A stretch of 18,188 nt of DNA from an uncultured Bacteroidota bacterium (GTDB lineage: Bacteria; Bacteroidota; Bacteroidia; UKL13-3). The stretch spans positions 1-18,188 of the forward strand of contig CAIUEQ010000008.1 in the NCBI GenBank assembly GCA_903898215.1, in the 5' to 3' direction. The translations under genes and the position numbers were made by a program. The notes under the pieces are model-generated. The model searched no databases. It was given only the letters and a program-made list of their open reading frames with translations, and was not told where the DNA came from. Of the stretch, positions 15,495 to 18,188 are shown piece after piece (the stretch's first letter is position 1; each line of letters begins with the position of its first letter).

Positions 15495-16427
15495 CTATAA
15501 CAAAATAACTGCTACCGAAACCACACTTATCAATACCCAAAGCGCCACACCTTGAAGCAACGGTTTTACACCTACACTTTTTATGGCATCAATAGAAAGT
15601 CCGGCACCAATAAGGAAAAGCGTTACCGTTAATCCTTTTTTTGCAAGTAAAACAAGAAGTGAATATTGAGTATCATATTCAGGAAAATACGTTCCTATAC
15701 ACATTGCCAAAATATAAAATCCTATAAAATAAGGAATAGAAATTTTCTTTGTTTCACCTTTCGAAAACAATACCGTAATAATTGAAAGAGGGATAATCCA
15801 CAAAGCTCTTTCTAATTTAATGGTGGTTGCAATTTGCAATGCATCGTGCCCGTATTTTGCTGATGCTCCAACAACCGAACTGGTATCGTGAATGGCAATA
15901 GCACACCATAACCCGAATTGTTGTTGCGATAAATTTAGCCATTGTCCTATGGTTGGAAAAATTAATAATGCAACAGAATTTAAAATAAAAACTGTTCCCA
16001 AAGCAACACTCATTTGCTTTGCATCAGCATTTACAATTGGTGATACCGCGGCTATAGCGCTTCCACCACAAATAGCTGTTCCGCTTGAAATAAGAAAAGA
16101 TGTTTTGCCGTCAACTTTCATCCACTTTCCAATTAACCACCCAAACAACAATGTGAGCGTGATTGAAAAAAAAGTAAACAGTAATCCGCTTTTGCCTGCT
16201 TCAATTGCATGATGAATATTCATTCCAAAACCTAAACCAATAACAGAAAATTTAAGCAGCCAACTTGTAGCTTTCTGATTAAATTGAATAAACGGATGAC
16301 CTATTGTTTGTGCAATAATAAATCCGATCAATAATGCTAAAGGTGTGTCAATAAAGGGTGTGAAGCAGCAAATGATTGCTACAATAAAAATAATTTTTTT
16401 AACGAGAGAAGAAATTTGAACCGACAT
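15495..16427 (-). CDS. YeiH-family (UPF0324) integral membrane protein, putative anion exporter
   Basis: A 310-residue inner-membrane protein with about 9-10 predicted helices. The family pattern is clear: LGFGMNIHHAIEAG (65-78), SSGTAICGGSAIAAVSPIV (114-132), and FGLWCAIAIHDTSSVVGA (171-188), with a repeated half structure and a final ALWVLISVVSVAVILL helix. Members are called putative sulfate exporters or YeiH-like proteins; E. coli YeiH has no firmly known substrate. It starts with ATG at 16427 and converges on the EnvC-like gene, so it is a separate unit. The upstream gap to 16739 is repeat-rich and no LysR-type regulator gene is adjacent, unlike in enterobacteria. The transported substrate is not deducible. 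Confidence 0.9.
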   Translation of the reverse strand: MSVQISSLVKKIIFIVAIICCFTPFIDTPLALLIGFIIAQTIGHPFIQFNQKATSWLLKFSVIGLGFGMNIHHAIEAGKSGLLFTFFSITLTLLFGWLIGKWMKVDGKTSFLISSGTAICGGSAIAAVSPIVNADAKQMSVALGTVFILNSVALLIFPTIGQWLNLSQQQFGLWCAIAIHDTSSVVGASAKYGHDALQIATTIKLERALWIIPLSIITVLFSKGETKKISIPYFIGFYILAMCIGTYFPEYDTQYSLLVLLAKKGLTVTLFLIGAGLSIDAIKSVGVKPLLQGVALWVLISVVSVAVILL

Positions 16428-16479
16428 TTATTCTTACAAGACTATATCAAAATGGTTAATAATGCTGAATATTTTTCAC

Positions 16480-16570
16480 TAGCGAACTTTGCGATATATT
16501 TTTCTTTGCGAGCTTAGCGATTAATTTTCTTTACCGCAAAGGCGCTATGTTTTACGCAAAGATCGCAATG
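16480..16570. repeat. CGCAAAG-type palindromic repeat pair
   Basis: Right-type arm words (TTTGCG at 16488-16493 and 16505-16510, TTAGCG at 16514-16519) face left-type words (CGCAAAG at 16535-16541 and 16555-16561, plus CGCAA at 16564-16568). The arms are imperfect reverse complements. The plan is the same as in the 126-bp units at 1632-2083, but with CG in place of CA in the core word, so it is a second sub-family. It forms the first half of the 312-bp gene-free gap 16428-16739. Confidence 0.75.
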
Positions 16571-16642
16571 ATGTTCTGTTTAAATCGATGTCAATTTCAG
16601 TTCAATACAAGACTAAAGAATTAATTATTTAAAATAGCGTAT

Positions 16643-16731
16643 AACTTTGTGTGCTTTGTGAAAACCTTCGTGCACTTTGTGTTTAAAATTTTACCACAAA
16701 GCTCACTAAAAAAAGCACTAAGGGCACCATT
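16643..16731. repeat. CACAAAG-type palindromic repeat arms
   Basis: A right arm (ACTTTGTGTGCTTTGTG at 16644-16660, then TTCGTGCACTTTGTG ending at 16681) is followed by a left arm (ACCACAAAGCTCACTAA from 16693, GCACTAAGGGCACC to about 16728). The words and spacing match the array at 1632-2083, in the order right arm then left arm, as if one unit ended and the next began. It abuts the stop codon of the helicase gene at 16740; the sequence from 16571 to 16642 is AT-rich, without a gene. Confidence 0.75.
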
Positions 16732-16739
16732 AAATTATA

Positions 16740-18083
16740 TTATCCATTTCTTTTTTTAGCTCTGTTTCTTTCAACACCTCGGTTACGTGTTTTTGTTTTC
16801 GGTGGATTTTTTTTATGTGAACCTCCTAAATTAATTTTTTGGTTTTTTAGTTTTTTCTCTTGAACCACATCAACAGTTTTTTTCTTTGCAACAGCTTTCA
16901 AATAATTTTTTCCGGTGGTAATTGGTTTTTCAAATTCAGAAAAAACTTTCGATACTTCTATTTCTTTTGGTAGTTTTTCTATGGGGATTTTTATCTTCAT
17001 CAACTCTTCAATTGCATCAAAATATTCTTCTTCAATTTTATTGATGAATGTGATGGCAGCACCAATTTTACCTGCTCTTCCCGTTCTTCCAATTCGGTGA
17101 ATATAATCTCCTGAAATATCGGGAGTATCAAAATTTATGACATGTGTAACATCCGAAATATCCAAACCACGAGCAGCCACATCAGTTGCAATTAATACCA
17201 TGCTTTTTCCTGATGCAAATTTTTCGAGTGCAGCAAAACGATTGTTCTGAGAATTTCGTGAATGAATCACTCCAACTTCTTCAGGAAATTTTTTTTCGAG
17301 TTGCTCAAATAATCTATCGGCTTGTTTGATGGTTGATGCAAACACCAATACTTTCGTCATCGTAGTATCTGTTTTGAGGAGATTTTCGAGGAGATTTAAT
17401 TTAGTAACAAAGTTTGGGACGTGATAGGCTTTTTGAATAATCTTTTCGAGAGGCGTGCCATGAGCTGCAATTTCAATTTTTATTGGGTTGTTAAAAAATT
17501 GCGTAAATATTTTTTCTACTTCGCGGGTAAGTGTTGCCGAAAATAAAATGTTTTGTCTTTTCTTAGGCAGCAAATCTAAAATCATTGTAAGCTGTGCTCG
17601 AAACTCTTGTTCCAACATTTCATCCACTTCATCGATTACCAATTTTTGAATTGAAGTTAGTTTCAATGAACCGATGGAAGCCAGGTCAATCAACCTTCCG
17701 GGAGTTGCCACCAAAATATCTAAACCATTAAACACCAACTTTTTTTGTGTGTTAATATTTGTTCCGCCATAAATTCCGCCAACTCTCACCGTCATATATT
17801 TTGTGAGCTTTTCAATTTCAGCAATTACCTGTGTAACCAATTCTCGTGTTGGCACTAAAATTAAAACCCTTGGATTTTTTTGTTCTGAGAATTTTAACAA
17901 ACGCAAAATAGGAAGCAAGTACGCAAAAGTTTTTCCTGTACCGGTTTGTGCAATTCCCACCACATCTCTGCCCGACATGACTATTGGAACAGATTGAGCT
18001 TGAATAGGTGATGGATTTATAAACTCCAGTTCTGTTAATGCTCTAAGGATTGGAGTGTTGAGGTTTAGTTCTTCGAATGTCAA
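16740..18083 (-). CDS. DEAD-box ATP-dependent RNA helicase (DEVD variant)
   Basis: Cytoplasmic RNA-unwinding enzyme, probably for cold adaptation, ribosome assembly or RNA turnover. The motifs appear in order: Q motif (Phe3, Gln28), AQTGTGKT (45-52), PTREL (78-82), TPGR (127-130), motif II DEVD (151-154), SAT (182-184), ATDVAARGLDI (298-308) and HRIGRTGRAG (328-337). Motif II has Val where DEAD proteins have Ala; the two carboxylates that bind Mg-ATP are kept, and I recall DEVD as usual in this helicase branch of Bacteroidota. The C-terminal tail after about 400 is strongly basic and suited to RNA binding. At 447 residues it is compact. TTG at 18083 is the start, since the first in-frame ATG lies inside the domain. 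A candidate -7 box, TAACTTCG on the minus strand (18124-18117), precedes it. Confidence 0.95.
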   Translation of the reverse strand: MTFEELNLNTPILRALTELEFINPSPIQAQSVPIVMSGRDVVGIAQTGTGKTFAYLLPILRLLKFSEQKNPRVLILVPTRELVTQVIAEIEKLTKYMTVRVGGIYGGTNINTQKKLVFNGLDILVATPGRLIDLASIGSLKLTSIQKLVIDEVDEMLEQEFRAQLTMILDLLPKKRQNILFSATLTREVEKIFTQFFNNPIKIEIAAHGTPLEKIIQKAYHVPNFVTKLNLLENLLKTDTTMTKVLVFASTIKQADRLFEQLEKKFPEEVGVIHSRNSQNNRFAALEKFASGKSMVLIATDVAARGLDISDVTHVINFDTPDISGDYIHRIGRTGRAGKIGAAITFINKIEEEYFDAIEELMKIKIPIEKLPKEIEVSKVFSEFEKPITTGKNYLKAVAKKKTVDVVQEKKLKNQKINLGGSHKKNPPKTKTRNRGVERNRAKKRNG

Positions 18084-18117
18084 AATAATATTTTAAAGTA
18101 TCGTGGATAAAGATTGC

Positions 18118-18133
18118 GAAGTTAAGCAACTTC
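18118..18133. repeat. Small inverted repeat in the divergent gap upstream of the helicase
   Basis: GAAGTT (18118-18123) and AACTTC (18128-18133) are perfect inverted repeats around AAGC. They overlap the candidate -7 box of the helicase gene (18124-18117, minus strand) and so could be an operator. The size and AT content also allow chance. Confidence 0.3.
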
Positions 18134-18160
18134 AGTTAACCTTATAAAAACCTTTTCCTT

Positions 18161-18168
18161 TACTTTCG
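18161..18168 (+). promoter_or_regulatory. Candidate -7 promoter element for a gene starting at 18181
   Basis: TACTTTCG agrees with TAnnTTTG at all but one position and lies 12 bp before an ATG. The same form (TAttTTCG) precedes the NlpC/P60 gene. No convincing -33 TTTG is seen at the right distance. Confidence 0.35.
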
Positions 18169-18180
18169 CATTTACAATTT

Positions 18181-18188
18181 ATGAGTAA
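18181..18188 (+). CDS. Possible start of a plus-strand gene, cut off by the window edge
   Basis: ATGAGTAA at the end of the window would code Met-Ser and then run out. Support is only positional: a candidate -7 box at 18161-18168 and a divergent layout with the helicase gene. Nothing can be said about the product. Confidence 0.3.

Noticed and set aside
16428..16739. Hidden small gene in the gap before the YeiH-like gene
   Set aside because: The sequence is explained by two sets of palindromic repeat arms and AT-rich filler; no convincing open frame is seen.

Overview
The window is AT-rich DNA (roughly one third G+C by eye) and looks like chromosome from a member of the Bacteroidota. The signs are a C-terminal type IX secretion (T9SS) sorting domain with a YPNP motif, a TonB-dependent receptor with an N-terminal carboxypeptidase-regulatory-like domain, DUF4292, a lipoprotein/TPR/EnvC-like gene run, little Shine-Dalgarno signal, and -7 elements close to the Bacteroidota TAnnTTTG consensus. 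The sequence cannot settle genus or family. It has no rRNA, tRNA, insertion sequence, prophage or CRISPR array that I can see.

Layout. (1) Positions 2-1583, plus strand: the end of a phenylacetyl-CoA epoxidase operon, paaB (5' end cut off), paaC and paaD, with a 34-bp near-perfect palindrome between paaB and paaC. No paaE follows. (2) 1584-2127: no gene, but a tandem array of four units of about 126 bp, each an imperfect long palindrome built from spaced CACAAAG/CACTAAG words. (3) 2128-2661: an NlpC/P60 lipoprotein, followed by a diverged copy of the repeat and a strong bidirectional terminator. (4) 8375-2921, minus strand: a membrane-anchored dihaem cytochrome c, its terminator, a TonB-dependent receptor, and a secreted alpha/beta-hydrolase-like protein with a T9SS domain whose nucleophile serine appears to be missing. 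(5) 8568-15403, plus strand: a compact six-gene envelope run of flippase, dUTPase, sugar-phosphate nucleotidyltransferase with a beta-helix tail, TPR protein, DUF4292 lipoprotein and EnvC-like protein with a degenerate LytM domain. The last three genes overlap. (6) 16427-15495, minus: a YeiH-family membrane protein. (7) 16428-16739: a second repeat cluster, mixing CGCAAAG-type and CACAAAG-type arms. (8) 18083-16740, minus: a DEAD-box RNA helicase with DEVD in motif II. A possible divergent gene begins at 18181.

How the genes may work together. The paa genes encode parts of the ring-epoxidising monooxygenase of aerobic phenylacetate breakdown. The 8.5-15.4 kb run fits envelope building: lipid-linked glycan export, sugar nucleotide supply, a periplasmic TPR scaffold, a LolB-like lipoprotein, and an amidase activator for cell separation; dUTPase is a housekeeping passenger. 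The receptor and the T9SS protein form a plausible surface pair.

The most unusual material is the family of palindromic, heptamer-based repeats, found at three intergenic places in two sub-families, together with the hydrolase that lacks its nucleophile. About half of the genes start with TTG or GTG.
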